Made by a program: the position numbers and the translations under genes. Source: Paenibacillus agilis (GTDB taxonomy: Bacteria > Bacillota > Bacilli > Paenibacillales > Paenibacillaceae). Taken from it: 64,000 nt of DNA. Below the pieces are notes generated by a model. That model searched no databases, was not told the origin of the DNA, and saw only the letters and a list, made by a program, of their open reading frames with translations. Each line of letters opens with the position of its first letter. Within the stretch, counting starts at the first letter, position 1. Where the stretch lies: contig NZ_VNJK01000001.1 of the NCBI RefSeq assembly GCF_007786455.1, forward strand, positions 1,448,074 through 1,512,073, written 5' to 3'. Positions 18,014 through 27,648 of this stretch are shown in pieces.

Positions 18014-18739
18014 ATGGGGAAAATGACAAACAAGATTGCAGTAGTAACAGGCGGCGCAAGAGGGATTGGACAAGAAATATGTCGGGTGTTTTTACGGGAA
18101 GGTGCTCGTAAAGTTTATTCCATCGATATGAACATCGGCGAGGAACAGCATGAACAATTGGAACATGTAGTATTGAACGTGCTGGAGCGTAATGACATTG
18201 AAAGGTTCATAGGCAAATTGGCTGAATTGAATCTCCCAATTGATGTCCTTGTTAATAATGCAGGCATTACGAGAGATGGACTTATTCATAATATATCGTC
18301 AGAGATGTGGGATCAGGTTATCGACGTGAATTTGAAAGGTGTATTCCAGATGACACAGGCGATTGCTCCTATGATGATGAATCAGGGACAAGGCTCCATT
18401 ATTAATATATCTTCAATCGTCGGCTTGTACGGAAATATCGGACAGACGAATTATGCGGCGACCAAATCAGGTGTGATTGGAATGACTTATACCTGGGCGA
18501 AAGAGTTTACTCGTAAAGGAGCATACGTGCGAACGAATGCGATTGCTCCAGGCTTTATTCATACGGAGATGCTAGACTCTGTACCGGAAAAAGTACTGCA
18601 GCCGATTCGGGAACGCACACCGCTTGGTAGGCTTGGCAAGCCAGCGGATATCGCCAATGCAGCTTTATTTCTGGCAAGCGATGATTCGAGCTTCGTGAAT
18701 GGGCATGTGCTGTCTGTTGACGGTGGCTTGCGTTTGTAA
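18014..18739 (+). CDS. Short-chain dehydrogenase, acetoacetyl-CoA reductase / FabG-like
   Basis: At 241 residues it has the SDR features: cofactor loop TGGARGIG (about residues 12-19), NNAG, and the catalytic Ser-Tyr-Lys set in NISSIVGLYGNIGQTNYAATK. The C-terminus FVNGHVLSVDGGL is typical of FabG and PhaB. AGAGG lies 8 nt before the ATG. Its position directly before a thiolase and a CoA-transferase points to reduction of acetoacetyl-CoA or oxidation of 3-hydroxybutyryl-CoA rather than housekeeping fatty-acid synthesis. Direction of the reaction is not evident from sequence. Confidence 0.82.
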   Translation: MGKMTNKIAVVTGGARGIGQEICRVFLREGARKVYSIDMNIGEEQHEQLEHVVLNVLERNDIERFIGKLAELNLPIDVLVNNAGITRDGLIHNISSEMWDQVIDVNLKGVFQMTQAIAPMMMNQGQGSIINISSIVGLYGNIGQTNYAATKSGVIGMTYTWAKEFTRKGAYVRTNAIAPGFIHTEMLDSVPEKVLQPIRERTPLGRLGKPADIANAALFLASDDSSFVNGHVLSVDGGLRL

Positions 18740-18753
18740 AGGAGGATATGCAT

Positions 18754-19968
18754 ATGAATCGAGTATTTATTATACAGGCGAAGCGCAGTCCAATCGGTTC
18801 TTTTCTTGGTGGTTTATCTAGCATTTCACCGTCGCAGCTGACAGCGTGCGTCATAAAAGATCTGTTTGCAGCAGCTGGTTCTTTAACTGCTGCAACGGAT
18901 GAAGTGATTCTTGGTCATGTACTGGCGGCAGGACATGGTCAGAACTCAGCTCGGCAAGCTGCTATGCAGGCTGGAATAGCAGCAGAAGTGCCGGCCTATA
19001 CGATAAATATGCTGTGCGGCAGCGGCATGCGTTCAGTTATGTCTGCTTATACACAGATCAAGGTCGGTATGTCTAATATCATCGTAGCTGGTGGTGTAGA
19101 AGTGATGTCGCAAAGTCCGTTCCTGCTGCCAGAGCGTGTGCGAAACGGGCATAAGATGGGGGCGTTGAGCATGGTTGACTCTCTGCTGCATGATGGATTG
19201 ACAGACGCGTTTCATCATTACCATATGGGCGTAACGGCAGAAAATATTGCTCGGCACTATCGTATTACGAGGGAGATGCAGGACCAATTTGCTATGAAAT
19301 CTCAAGCGAAGGCCATTGCTGCACAAGATGCTGGCCGTTTTCGAGATGAGATAGTACCTATTGAAGTTGTGCATAAAAAGGAGTCGATTGTTGTAGGCGA
19401 AGATGAATATCCGAATCGGGCAACATCACTGGATAAACTCGCCAAGCTACGACCTGCCTTTGAGCAAGATGGTACGGTAACGGCAGGTAATGCATCAGGA
19501 TTAAATGACGGTGTGAGTGTGCTTTTGCTTGCATCAGAACAAGCAGTAAGACAATATGACCTTGAACCGCTTGCTGAGCTTATTGCAGTTGGCCAGGGCG
19601 GAGTTAATCCAGAAATCATGGGTATGGGCCCTGTACCTGCAACAGCAGCTGCGCTTAAGGCATGTGGCATGACCCTAGATCAAATAGAGCTGATAGAACT
19701 GAATGAAGCGTTCGCCGCACAATCACTCGGTGTGATGGAGGAGTTGAAGAGGCAGCACCATGTGAGCGATGCATTTTTGGAGGAGCGCGTGAACGTTAAT
19801 GGAGGTGCAATTGCACTAGGACATCCGTTAGGTGCCTCTGGTGCGCGCATTGCAACGACGCTGCTTTATGAGATGATGAAGCGGAACGTGACCTATGGTC
19901 TTGCTACGCTGTGCGTCGGTGGTGGCATGGGTACAGCGATAATCGTGAAGCGAGTATCTTTCTCATAA
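18754..19968 (+). CDS. Acetyl-CoA C-acetyltransferase (thiolase)
   Basis: The 404-residue protein carries all thiolase signatures: active-site Cys88 in [10 protein letters not shown], the catalytic histidine in [20 protein letters not shown], and the second cysteine in [14 protein letters not shown] lies 8 nt before ATG 18754, so I prefer this over the ATG two codons earlier, which is only 2 nt from the ribosome site. It condenses two acetyl-CoA or cleaves acetoacetyl-CoA. Together with the reductase and CoA-transferase it forms a short-chain acyl-CoA or ketone-body pathway. Confidence 0.92.
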   Translation: MNRVFIIQAKRSPIGSFLGGLSSISPSQLTACVIKDLFAAAGSLTAATDEVILGHVLAAGHGQNSARQAAMQAGIAAEVPAYTINMLCGSGMRSVMSAYTQIKVGMSNIIVAGGVEVMSQSPFLLPERVRNGHKMGALSMVDSLLHDGLTDAFHHYHMGVTAENIARHYRITREMQDQFAMKSQAKAIAAQDAGRFRDEIVPIEVVHKKESIVVGEDEYPNRATSLDKLAKLRPAFEQDGTVTAGNASGLNDGVSVLLLASEQAVRQYDLEPLAELIAVGQGGVNPEIMGMGPVPATAAALKACGMTLDQIELIELNEAFAAQSLGVMEELKRQHHVSDAFLEERVNVNGGAIALGHPLGASGARIATTLLYEMMKRNVTYGLATLCVGGGMGTAIIVKRVSFS

Positions 19969-20026
19969 TCAAGACCTTAGCAGCAATATCCAGTCTATTT
20001 ATGCTAACGCAAGGGGGAAGGAACAG

Positions 20027-21655
20027 ATGAAACGACAGGTTCGAGTGCTGAGCGCGGAGCAAGCGGCGGCCATGATTCCAGATGATGCTGTGCTAGGCAT
20101 CGGGGGCTTTATTGGGGCCGGTGTAGCGGAAGAAATACATGACGCGGTTGAACGCCGATTTGTTACGACGGGCAAGCCAGAGCAGTTAACTCTATTGTAC
20201 GCGGCGGGCATTGGAGATGGTCAAACGAGAGGTTTAAATCATTATGCACATGAGCGATTAATTAAACGGGTTATCGGCGGTCATTGGGGGATGGCTCCCA
20301 AGCTGCAGCCATTAGTAGCTGAGAATAAGATCGAGGCGTATAATCTGCCGCAAGGGGTTATTGCCCAATTGTTTCGTGAAGGAGCAGCTGGACGTCCGTT
20401 ACTCGTTACACATGTTGGGCTTGGCACGTTCGTCGATCCTGATCTGCAGGGTGGCAAGTTAAATGATCGAACGAAGGATGACATCGTTACTAAAATATCT
20501 GTGGAGGGTAAGCCTTATTTAGCGTATCAAGCTCCTCGTCTTACTGCTGCGATCTTGAAAGGAACGGAATCCGATGAAGCTGGCAACATTAGCTTTGCAA
20601 AGGAACCATTAACATTAGACGTACTCTCTATGGCGATCAATGCCAAAAACAATGGGGGTATCGTTATTGTACAAGTTGAGCGTATAGTCAAAAACGGGAC
20701 CATCGATCCGAAGTCGGTTAAAATTCCTTATATTTTCGTGGATGCTGTTGTAGTGGTTCGCGATATGGCCAATCATATGCAGACATTTGGAACGATGCAC
20801 AACGAAGCTTTCATTCGCAGCGATATTGTGGTCCAGCCGATAGAAGCTGATTACCCGTTGAATGAACGAAAAATGATTGCTCGTCGTGCCGCGATGGTTT
20901 TGAATAGTGACAAGCGGGTGTTGAATTACGGTATTGGCATTCCAGAAGTAATTGCAGAAGTATTAAAAGAAGAAGGTCAGGATGGATGGTTCGTTCCTAC
21001 GATAGAGCCCGGCGTTTTCGGGGGAAGGCCTGTGGGTGGACTTGATTTTGGCTGCGCGATCGTTCCGGATGCCATTATCGATCAATCGATCATGTTCGAC
21101 TTTTACGATGGAGGAGGTATCGATGCTGCTTTCCTAGGAATGGCCCAGTGCGATAGACAGGGCAATATTAATGTTTCCCAATTCGGGCCTAAAATAGCTG
21201 GCTGTGGCGGTTTCATTAATATAACGCAAAATGCGAGGGAGATGGTGTTTTGCGGGACATTTACAGCTGGAGGATTGAAGGTTAAAGCTGAGGATGGGAA
21301 GCTAGTCATTGTGCAAGAAGGGCGGGCTAAAAAATTTATACAGAGCGTAGAGCAGATTACGTTCAGCGGCGAAGTAGCCCAAATGTATAAGCAGCGTGTG
21401 TTGTATGTAACAGAGCGTGCTGTATTTGAGCTAAAAGAAGAAGGGTTAACGCTTATTGAGGTTGCACCTGGCATTGATTTAGAACGAGATATTTTTGCAC
21501 AGATGGAATTTCGCCCACATATAGCGGAGCCGCTTCGTTGGATGGATGTTCGCATTTTCTGCGACCAGCGGATGGGGTTGGTATTCGGGACAATTAAAGA
21601 CCTTGGTGGAGCGGAGGAGAAAGGAACAACGGCGGATGTCAGTGTCGTCATGTAA
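20027..21655 (+). CDS. Acetate/propionate CoA-transferase, YdiF/Pct type
   Basis: The 542-residue protein is a fusion of the alpha and beta CoA-transferase halves, as in YdiF and propionate CoA-transferase. The N-terminal half has GIGGFIGAG and the ITLGLGTFVDP-like THVGLGTFVDP loop; the C-terminal half has GIGIPEVIAEVL and the catalytic glutamate, about residue 327, in TIEPGVFGG. It moves CoA between short acyl groups such as acetate, propionate, butyrate or acetoacetate. GGAAGGAA precedes the ATG. The acceptor and donor are not readable from sequence. Confidence 0.88.
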   Translation: MKRQVRVLSAEQAAAMIPDDAVLGIGGFIGAGVAEEIHDAVERRFVTTGKPEQLTLLYAAGIGDGQTRGLNHYAHERLIKRVIGGHWGMAPKLQPLVAENKIEAYNLPQGVIAQLFREGAAGRPLLVTHVGLGTFVDPDLQGGKLNDRTKDDIVTKISVEGKPYLAYQAPRLTAAILKGTESDEAGNISFAKEPLTLDVLSMAINAKNNGGIVIVQVERIVKNGTIDPKSVKIPYIFVDAVVVVRDMANHMQTFGTMHNEAFIRSDIVVQPIEADYPLNERKMIARRAAMVLNSDKRVLNYGIGIPEVIAEVLKEEGQDGWFVPTIEPGVFGGRPVGGLDFGCAIVPDAIIDQSIMFDFYDGGGIDAAFLGMAQCDRQGNINVSQFGPKIAGCGGFINITQNAREMVFCGTFTAGGLKVKAEDGKLVIVQEGRAKKFIQSVEQITFSGEVAQMYKQRVLYVTERAVFELKEEGLTLIEVAPGIDLERDIFAQMEFRPHIAEPLRWMDVRIFCDQRMGLVFGTIKDLGGAEEKGTTADVSVVM

Positions 21656-21695
21656 CGAGAACTATTGCTAGTGCAGATAAACATGAGGAGGTTAT

Positions 21696-22937
21696 ATGTT
21701 TATGACCAATTCGAGTAATCAGAAATCGATAAGGGCTTACTTGATTGAAATGATTATGTTTTTGACGTACGCTTTGTTTGCTGTCTCGTGGGTCGCAGGA
21801 TCGACATTGACACCGCAAATTATGGAGAGCTTTGATATTAAGACATTTGCTAATGCTAGTTTAATTAACAACGCGATCACCGTTGCTAAAATAGTAGGTA
21901 ACTTAATGGCCGCATGGGTGCTTATTAAACTCAAGCCGAAAAAAGCAATCGCATTAGGCAGTATTTTGATTAGTTTATCGGCCCTAGGAGCATTTGCAAC
22001 GAGCTATTGGATTTTTGTACTGACTAGATTTATTATGGGCATCGGCGGAGCTTTGTTCATCGTTTACTTTGGGCCTATTGTGTTCAACTATTTCACGGCT
22101 AAGCAGCGTCCGATGATCAATGGGGTTAACTCTGTTGCCTATAACGTTGGTAGTCTTATTGCGATGTTAGTAGTAACACCTGTAATTTTAGCGCTGGATT
22201 CATGGCAAAATACGATCCTTGTATTTGCTGGAACGAGCTTCCTCTTATTTATCGCATGGCTGATCGTAGGGGAGGATTTTGAACTTCACCAGAATAAACT
22301 GCAGGCTGCAGATGTCGGGGGACAAAGGTATACATTTAAAGAAGGACTAAAAGATAAGTTTAATTATATTTATCCGTTCACTTACTCGGGATGTTTGTTA
22401 TTGTACTTGGTCATTTTGACGATATTTCCACTATCACAAACGAATTCGATAGATGCGAAGACGTTAACAGCTGTTATGGCCATTGCCGGGTGTGTAGGCA
22501 CGGTATTTGGTATTATGGCGGTCAAAAAGTTTGCCTTACGACTGCCTGTTATCCGTTGGTCGGGATTAGCGATGACCATATCTGCTCTATTTATGGTAAC
22601 GACGAGTTCACCCATTTTCTCATTAATAGCGGCATTTTTACTCGGATTTTTTACCTTCCTGCCAATGACGACACTTGTTACGATTCCGCAGGAGCTGCCT
22701 GGCATGACTCCATCCAAAGTGACAATCATTATGGGATTCTTTTGGTCATTTGCGTATATCATCGAAACGATACTCTATTATTTAGTTGGCATCACGATAG
22801 ATATGGGCGGTTTTCAATCTGGCATTTACTTAGCAATCGGATTCAGCTTGACGTTCTTTATCGGTTCTTTTTTGCTCCCTGAGACAGGTAAGCGCAGGAC
22901 AGTGGCTGAAGCGGCACAAGTGCAGCCAACTGCATAG
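21696..22937 (+). CDS. MFS transporter (CynX/NimT-like or organic-acid carrier)
   Basis: This 413-residue protein has about 12 hydrophobic helices and an MFS loop between helices 2 and 3 (KLKPKKAIALG). AGGAGG lies 4 nt before ATG 21696 and 10 nt before the in-frame ATG 21702; either may be used. It sits inside the acyl-CoA operon after the CoA-transferase, so a short-chain organic acid (acetoacetate, 3-hydroxybutyrate, propionate) is a sensible guess for its substrate. No residue evidence proves this. Confidence 0.8.
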   Translation: MFMTNSSNQKSIRAYLIEMIMFLTYALFAVSWVAGSTLTPQIMESFDIKTFANASLINNAITVAKIVGNLMAAWVLIKLKPKKAIALGSILISLSALGAFATSYWIFVLTRFIMGIGGALFIVYFGPIVFNYFTAKQRPMINGVNSVAYNVGSLIAMLVVTPVILALDSWQNTILVFAGTSFLLFIAWLIVGEDFELHQNKLQAADVGGQRYTFKEGLKDKFNYIYPFTYSGCLLLYLVILTIFPLSQTNSIDAKTLTAVMAIAGCVGTVFGIMAVKKFALRLPVIRWSGLAMTISALFMVTTSSPIFSLIAAFLLGFFTFLPMTTLVTIPQELPGMTPSKVTIIMGFFWSFAYIIETILYYLVGITIDMGGFQSGIYLAIGFSLTFFIGSFLLPETGKRRTVAEAAQVQPTA

Positions 22938-22988
22938 GCGAAATAGTCTTAATCAATGGTTAGTGTTGATGAAATGGAGGAGACGAGT

Positions 22989-24125
22989 ATGGATATGCAG
23001 CGAGTGGTGAAGCGATCGTTTTCATTGGAAGCGTATACATTAGAGGGAGGGGCTACGATACCTGTTACGTTAGGGTATGAGACGTACGGTACCTTAAACG
23101 AACAGAAAAATAACGTAATTCTTGTATGTCACTATTTTAGCGCAAATTCACATGCAGCTGGTAAATATAGTCCTGATGATAGCTTGCCCGGCTGGTGGGA
23201 TGGACTGATTGGGCCTGGGAAAGCGGTAGATACGGATAAATATTTCGTTATTTGTACCGATAATCTTTGCAACGTGCAGGCCAAAAATCCTCTAGTTATT
23301 ACAACAGGTCCGAAAAGTATAAATCCTGAGACAGGCAGATCCTATGGGATGACGTTCCCTGCGTTTACATTTCGTGATATGGCAGGCATTCAATACGAAT
23401 TGATGAAGCAGTTAGATATTCGTCATCTTGTAGCGGTGATGGGGCCGTCTGCTGGCGGAATGATTGCTCTGCATTGGGCTGTGCAATACCCAACAATGAT
23501 GGATCATGTCATTGGTGTGAATACAGCGGCACAGAATCCGATTATGACCTCATTTAATGTGCTGCAGCATGCGATGCGAACTATTAAGCTTGATTCAAAC
23601 TGGAATAATGGAGAATATAGTGAGCAGCAGGAGCCGCTAGAGGGACTGCATTTGGCTATTCAGATGATGAATATTAACGCATTTACGGCTAGTTATCAGG
23701 AAAGTGCATATCCACGTGACAGTAAGGAAGCGGCGCCCTATGCGTGTATAGAGACGATGACCTCCTATGAATGTGCGCTGTATGATAAGATTGCGATAAA
23801 CATTCCATTGATTGATGCGAATCATTGGCTGTATACAGCCCGAGCTACGATGATGCAGGATGTATCACGAGGATTTGATTCTTTAGAAGAAGCCCTATCT
23901 CGCATCCAAGCGCGTGTACTAATGATTCCATGTGAGCAAGATTTGCTGCAGCCGCCGGAGTATAGTCAGAAAGTAGTTGATATATTGAAAAAGCAAGGCA
24001 AAGAGGCGGATCTCCACATGATCCGAAGTGACAAAGGACATATGGCAGGTGTGCTAGAACCTCATCTTTTTGAAAATGAAGTGAAGGCATGGTTGAAGGC
24101 TGGAGTACAAATAGGAAGCAATTAA
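22989..24125 (+). CDS. MetX-like alpha/beta-hydrolase-fold acyltransferase, atypical
   Basis: The 378-residue protein clearly belongs to the homoserine O-acetyltransferase family by PGWWDGLIGPGKAVDT and GPKSINPETG, but its key motifs differ. The nucleophile elbow reads GPSAGGM (Ser154) instead of GGSMGGM, the acid loop is EQDLLQPPE, and the histidine is in DKGHMAG rather than HDGFL. GGAGGA sits 7-8 nt before ATG 22989; the earlier in-frame ATG at 22956 lacks a site. It is the last gene of an acyl-CoA operon, not next to methionine genes, so I doubt it is the methionine-pathway enzyme. A hydrolase or transferase acting on a short acyl thioester or ester is more likely. Confidence 0.75.
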   Translation: MDMQRVVKRSFSLEAYTLEGGATIPVTLGYETYGTLNEQKNNVILVCHYFSANSHAAGKYSPDDSLPGWWDGLIGPGKAVDTDKYFVICTDNLCNVQAKNPLVITTGPKSINPETGRSYGMTFPAFTFRDMAGIQYELMKQLDIRHLVAVMGPSAGGMIALHWAVQYPTMMDHVIGVNTAAQNPIMTSFNVLQHAMRTIKLDSNWNNGEYSEQQEPLEGLHLAIQMMNINAFTASYQESAYPRDSKEAAPYACIETMTSYECALYDKIAINIPLIDANHWLYTARATMMQDVSRGFDSLEEALSRIQARVLMIPCEQDLLQPPEYSQKVVDILKKQGKEADLHMIRSDKGHMAGVLEPHLFENEVKAWLKAGVQIGSN

Positions 24126-24215
24126 TTTAGAACATAGATAGTGGATAATAGAAAATAGATAGCAGTTAATTGGCTGTATATGTAGATTGACAGGGATAGC
24201 TACCGATAACTAAAG

Positions 24216-24264
24216 AAGGCAGATTTCCTCTTATGTGATGTGAGAAGGGGAGAACTGCCTTTTG
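24216..24264 (+). terminator. Terminator after the acyl-CoA operon
   Basis: AAGGCAG (24216-24222) pairs with CTGCCTT (24255-24261), with further pairing of TTTCCTCTT and AGAAGGGGA inside, followed by a short T-rich run. It lies between convergent genes. Confidence 0.6.
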
Positions 24265-24328
24265 TGTTTAGTTATTCGATGAATGAATGGATGGGAAAAT
24301 GAGATCATGACTAGTTTCCAAGTGATGT

Positions 24329-25228
24329 TTACTTAGATGGGAATAAGCTGGACATCACTTCTTGCGTATGTTCAATGAAAGCTTTCATGGAATAGGATAC
24401 ATATCGCTGCTTTTTATAAACAATCGCCACTCTCCATCGAAACGTAGGATGATCAATAGGTATTTGTTTCACTAAATTCGACTGAACGCGTGTAAGAATG
24501 GGACGTGGCAAAATGGTTACTCCTTGCTGTAATCCCACTAGTTCAATAAGAAAATCCCATTGAGAGCTTTGAAAAGTTACGCGCGGCACGAACCCGGCCT
24601 GGTTACATACGGACAAAATATGATCATGAAGCATAAACGTTTGATTTAAAAGGACGAACGATTCATGTTTTAGATCTTGCACACGCACGTATTCATACTT
24701 TGTGAGTGGATGGGAGTGAGGGACGACGAGCATATAGGTCTCCTCTACAATGGGAATAGCCGTAATTCTTTCTTCATTTACAGGTAAAATAACGATCCCA
24801 AGCTCAATCGTGCCGTCAAGCAGGCTGCGCTCTACCGTCTTGGCGCCTTCTTCAATAAGCGTTAGTTGAATACCAGGATACTTTTCACGGAATGATGCGA
24901 TAATGGCAGGGAAGAAGCTTGTTCCGATAACCGGTGGAATTCCTATGCGGATGTTGCCTTTATTTAGCCGTACCGTATCATATAACGACTGAGATAATGC
25001 ATCGAAGGATTGAATTAGTTGTTCAGCTTCAGCCGCCAATACAGCACCTGCATCGGTGAGAGTAAGTGGATTACTAGAACGATCAATTAAGGTAACATCC
25101 AATTCATTTTCTAAATTTTTTATAACTTTGCTTAATGCTGGCTGGGAGACATGCAATTTCTTTGCTGCCTGCGTCATATTCAAGCATTTGGCTACTTGTA
25201 CGAAGTATGTTAATTGCCGGATATCCAT
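24329..25228 (-). CDS. LysR-family transcriptional regulator (CysL/YtlI-like class)
   Basis: The 299-residue protein has the LysR HTH at residues 1-60 (MDIRQLTYFVQVAKCLNMTQ, then AAKKLHVSQPALSKVIKNLE) and a two-lobed effector domain (IRIGIPPVIGTSFFP start). ATG 25226-25228 follows AAGGGGGA; the longer reading from 25252 has no ribosome site. It lies between the convergent acyl-CoA operon and the acetate symporter on the same strand. A palindrome CTGCA-N6-TGCAG in its upstream region (25337-25352) could be an autoregulatory site. The target could be either neighbour. Confidence 0.88.
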   Translation of the reverse strand: MDIRQLTYFVQVAKCLNMTQAAKKLHVSQPALSKVIKNLENELDVTLIDRSSNPLTLTDAGAVLAAEAEQLIQSFDALSQSLYDTVRLNKGNIRIGIPPVIGTSFFPAIIASFREKYPGIQLTLIEEGAKTVERSLLDGTIELGIVILPVNEERITAIPIVEETYMLVVPHSHPLTKYEYVRVQDLKHESFVLLNQTFMLHDHILSVCNQAGFVPRVTFQSSQWDFLIELVGLQQGVTILPRPILTRVQSNLVKQIPIDHPTFRWRVAIVYKKQRYVSYSMKAFIEHTQEVMSSLFPSK

Positions 25229-25436
25229 CTGAATCCCCCTTATATGTATCACGATTACACTTATGTAAAGGAACCTAGTTCATTGATGGTATTACTATAA
25301 TTTAAATTCTACACTGATACTTTTAATACCTGTATTCTGCAAGGGAATGCAGTTCTGGAACACGCAGTATAATGACTTGCACAGCTTGCATATTTGCAAG
25401 CAAGTCTGAACATCGTATGCTCGTGTAGATAGCGCA

Positions 25437-25466
25437 AAAAAGCTTCCGCAGCAGCAGCGGAAGCTG
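25437..25466 (-). terminator. Terminator of the actP operon
   Basis: Read on the minus strand, AGCTTCCGC (25458-25466) and GCGGAAGCT (25442-25450) form a perfect 9-bp stem with a 7-nt loop, followed by a run of T. Confidence 0.85.
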
Positions 25467-25503
25467 TGAAAGAGCTTTTCCGTAACCGAATTATGTAACT
25501 GAG

Positions 25504-27048
25504 TTACATATGAATCCCTGTATTTGCTTTAACGAGCACTTCGTCAAACTTGGCATCCCGGTTTTTATCTTTATCCGCAGATCTTGTGGTTAATATCGTA
25601 CCAAGCCATGCTCCGATGAAGCCAAGAGGTATAGAGATAATACCTGGATTCGTTAACGTAATTAGTGGCTGCCCGACAAAGATCGCCTTGCCTTCGGGTC
25701 CCCATACACTTGGACTAATCGCAACTAGGATGATAGCAGAGATTAATCCAGTCAACATACCTGCAATCGCTCCGGCCGTATTGAATCTTCTCCAAAATAC
25801 AGTAAATAGGATAACAGGAAGATTAGCGCTGGCGGCAACGGCAAATGCCAAACCAACAAGGAAGGCTACATTTAGCTTCGAAGCAAGCAAAGCTAAAATG
25901 ATCGATAATATAGACACCCCAATCGACGCCCAACGTGCTGCTGACATTTGCTCCTTTTCACTTGCCGCACCTTTTCGAACGATATGATTGTAAAAGTCAT
26001 GTGCAAAAGCAGATGCAGCTGATAGGACAAGGCCTGTGACAACCGCTAGTATCGTTGCGAAAGCGACAGCTGAAATAAGAGCAAAGAAGAAGTCTCCACC
26101 AAGCTCACGAGCTAATAGTGGGGCAGCCATATTACCACCTTTATCTACTGCTGTAATCAGATCTGCTCCGACAAACGCAGCTGCACCAAATCCTAAAAAG
26201 ATGGTCATGACATAGAAAAGACCGATGATCCATGTTGCGTATACAACGGAGGAACGAGCTGTGGGCGCATCTTTAACGGTAAAGAAACGAATGAGAATAT
26301 GAGGCAGGCCCGCAGTACCAAGCACGAGGCCTAAATTCAGTGATAAGGTGTCTAATGAATTCGTATACTTGTTGCCGGGATTTAAAAATTTATCACCGAG
26401 AGGAGTGGCACTCTTCATTTCTTCGAACATTTTAATTAGGTTAAAGTCGAATTTGTAGAATACGATCATGGAGAGCAGGAACGTACCGCCCATCAGGAGA
26501 ACAGCTTTAATAATTTGCACCCATGATGTAGCATGCATACCGCCAAACACAACGTACAAGGTCATAAGACAACCTACAATGATAACCGACCACACATAGT
26601 CGATCCCAAGTAATAGTTTGATGAGCGCACCTGCGCCAACGAGTTGGGCAATCATATAAAAGGTGGAGATCGTAATCGTATTGAGGGCAGCAACACCGCG
26701 TACTTTGTTTGCTTGGAAACGTGCGGCAATCATATCGGCTAACGTGTATTTCCCTAGATTACGAAGCGGCTCTGCAACGAGATATAAGACGACGAGATAA
26801 GCGACAAGGAATCCGATGGAATAAAAGAAGCCGTCGAATCCGACGAGCGCGATGGAGCCCGCAATCCCTAGAAAAGAAGCTGCTGACATATAGTCGCCAG
26901 CAATGGCGAGTCCATTTTGCCAGCCTGTTAGTCCACCGCCCGCTGTGTAAAAGTCTGAAGCGGAGTTCGTTTTCTTAGAAGCAAAGTAGGTAATCACCAT
27001 CGTAAGCAGTACAATAACGCAAAATAGCAGGAATGCGGTCATGTTCAT
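25504..27048 (-). CDS. actP: Acetate/cation symporter, SSS family
   Basis: The 514-residue protein is a sodium:solute symporter with about 13 helices. It has ASDFYTAGGGLTGWQNGLAIAGDYMSAASFLG at residues 31-62, LPHILIRFFTV, and the family-specific ending of ActP proteins. ActP takes up acetate and related monocarboxylates with a cation. Its ATG overlaps the stop of the preceding small membrane protein by 4 nt (ATGA), so they are coupled. A cre-like site lies upstream of the pair. Confidence 0.9.
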   Translation of the reverse strand: MNMTAFLLFCVIVLLTMVITYFASKKTNSASDFYTAGGGLTGWQNGLAIAGDYMSAASFLGIAGSIALVGFDGFFYSIGFLVAYLVVLYLVAEPLRNLGKYTLADMIAARFQANKVRGVAALNTITISTFYMIAQLVGAGALIKLLLGIDYVWSVIIVGCLMTLYVVFGGMHATSWVQIIKAVLLMGGTFLLSMIVFYKFDFNLIKMFEEMKSATPLGDKFLNPGNKYTNSLDTLSLNLGLVLGTAGLPHILIRFFTVKDAPTARSSVVYATWIIGLFYVMTIFLGFGAAAFVGADLITAVDKGGNMAAPLLARELGGDFFFALISAVAFATILAVVTGLVLSAASAFAHDFYNHIVRKGAASEKEQMSAARWASIGVSILSIILALLASKLNVAFLVGLAFAVAASANLPVILFTVFWRRFNTAGAIAGMLTGLISAIILVAISPSVWGPEGKAIFVGQPLITLTNPGIISIPLGFIGAWLGTILTTRSADKDKNRDAKFDEVLVKANTGIHM

Positions 27049-27356
27049 CCTCGCTCACCACCCCATTCGTTTTTCAACTGCTGCACATCCTGGTCAAAGC
27101 GGGCAGCACGATGGGCGTAGATCATACAGAGCGCCCACGTCATAATGAATTGAGCAAAGGCAAACACCCACGCCCATGTGATAGGTCCCCATGCAGATTG
27201 ATTCAATACGGTTGTGTAAGAAGTAAGGATAGGAAGGGTGAAGTAAAAGGCGAAGAAAAATAAGGTCATTGGCAGAATAAATTTCTTTTTTCTCCTCATC
27301 AGTGACTTGAACTGCGCGGATTGAGCGATTTCAGCATAATTAATATCGGATTTCAT
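27045..27356 (-). CDS. yjcH: DUF485 small membrane protein, partner of ActP
   Basis: The 103-residue protein has two hydrophobic helices (about 30-50 and 62-85) and the DUF485 pattern SAQFKSLMRRKKKFILPMTL. It is co-transcribed with acetate permeases in many bacteria (yjcH-actP). AGGAGG is rather far (12 nt) from the ATG. Its precise job is not established. Confidence 0.88.
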   Translation of the reverse strand: MKSDINYAEIAQSAQFKSLMRRKKKFILPMTLFFFAFYFTLPILTSYTTVLNQSAWGPITWAWVFAFAQFIMTWALCMIYAHRAARFDQDVQQLKNEWGGERG

Positions 27357-27435
27357 AAATGTATTTAACCTCCTGTCTATACCTATGTTTATTAGCGTTA
27401 GGTGTAGTTCTTGGTGGTTACCTTTGCATCTATTT

Positions 27436-27449
27436 AGTAAGCGCTTTCA
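27436..27449 (-). promoter_or_regulatory. CcpA cre-like site upstream of yjcH-actP
   Basis: AGTAAGCGCTTTCA matches the cre consensus at 12 of 14 positions (near-palindromic, so strand is nominal). It lies 80 nt before the yjcH start and would give catabolite repression of acetate uptake, as expected. Confidence 0.55.
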
Positions 27450-27570
27450 CCTCCTTTTCCGAGTATAAGGAAAGTTCATAATTATGTCAAATTAATTACA
27501 ATAAGTGGAATATTGATAATTTGGAGTAAGTTTTATCCGATACTGCATTATGCTATGATGAATAGGGAGT

Positions 27571-27586
27571 GTTTCATGAATGAAAC
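27571..27586. repeat. Perfect inverted repeat upstream of bceR
   Basis: GTTTCATGAATGAAAC is a perfect 7-bp palindrome with a 2-nt centre, 62 nt before the bceR start. It may be a regulator site or a leader hairpin; it does not match the BceR consensus I know (TnACA-N4-TGTnA). Confidence 0.4.
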
Positions 27587-27648
27587 TTGCTTCATTACTT
27601 ACAAACTAGGGTTGTTAAACAGAAAGATTCATGAACGGAGGAACAAGG

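Noticed and set aside
22989..24125. Methionine-pathway metX
   Set aside because: The catalytic motifs differ from MetX and the gene lies in an acyl-CoA operon with no methionine genes.
27571..27586. GTTTCATGAATGAAAC as the BceR operator
   Set aside because: It does not fit the known BceR consensus and its position relative to a promoter is unclear; kept only as a repeat.
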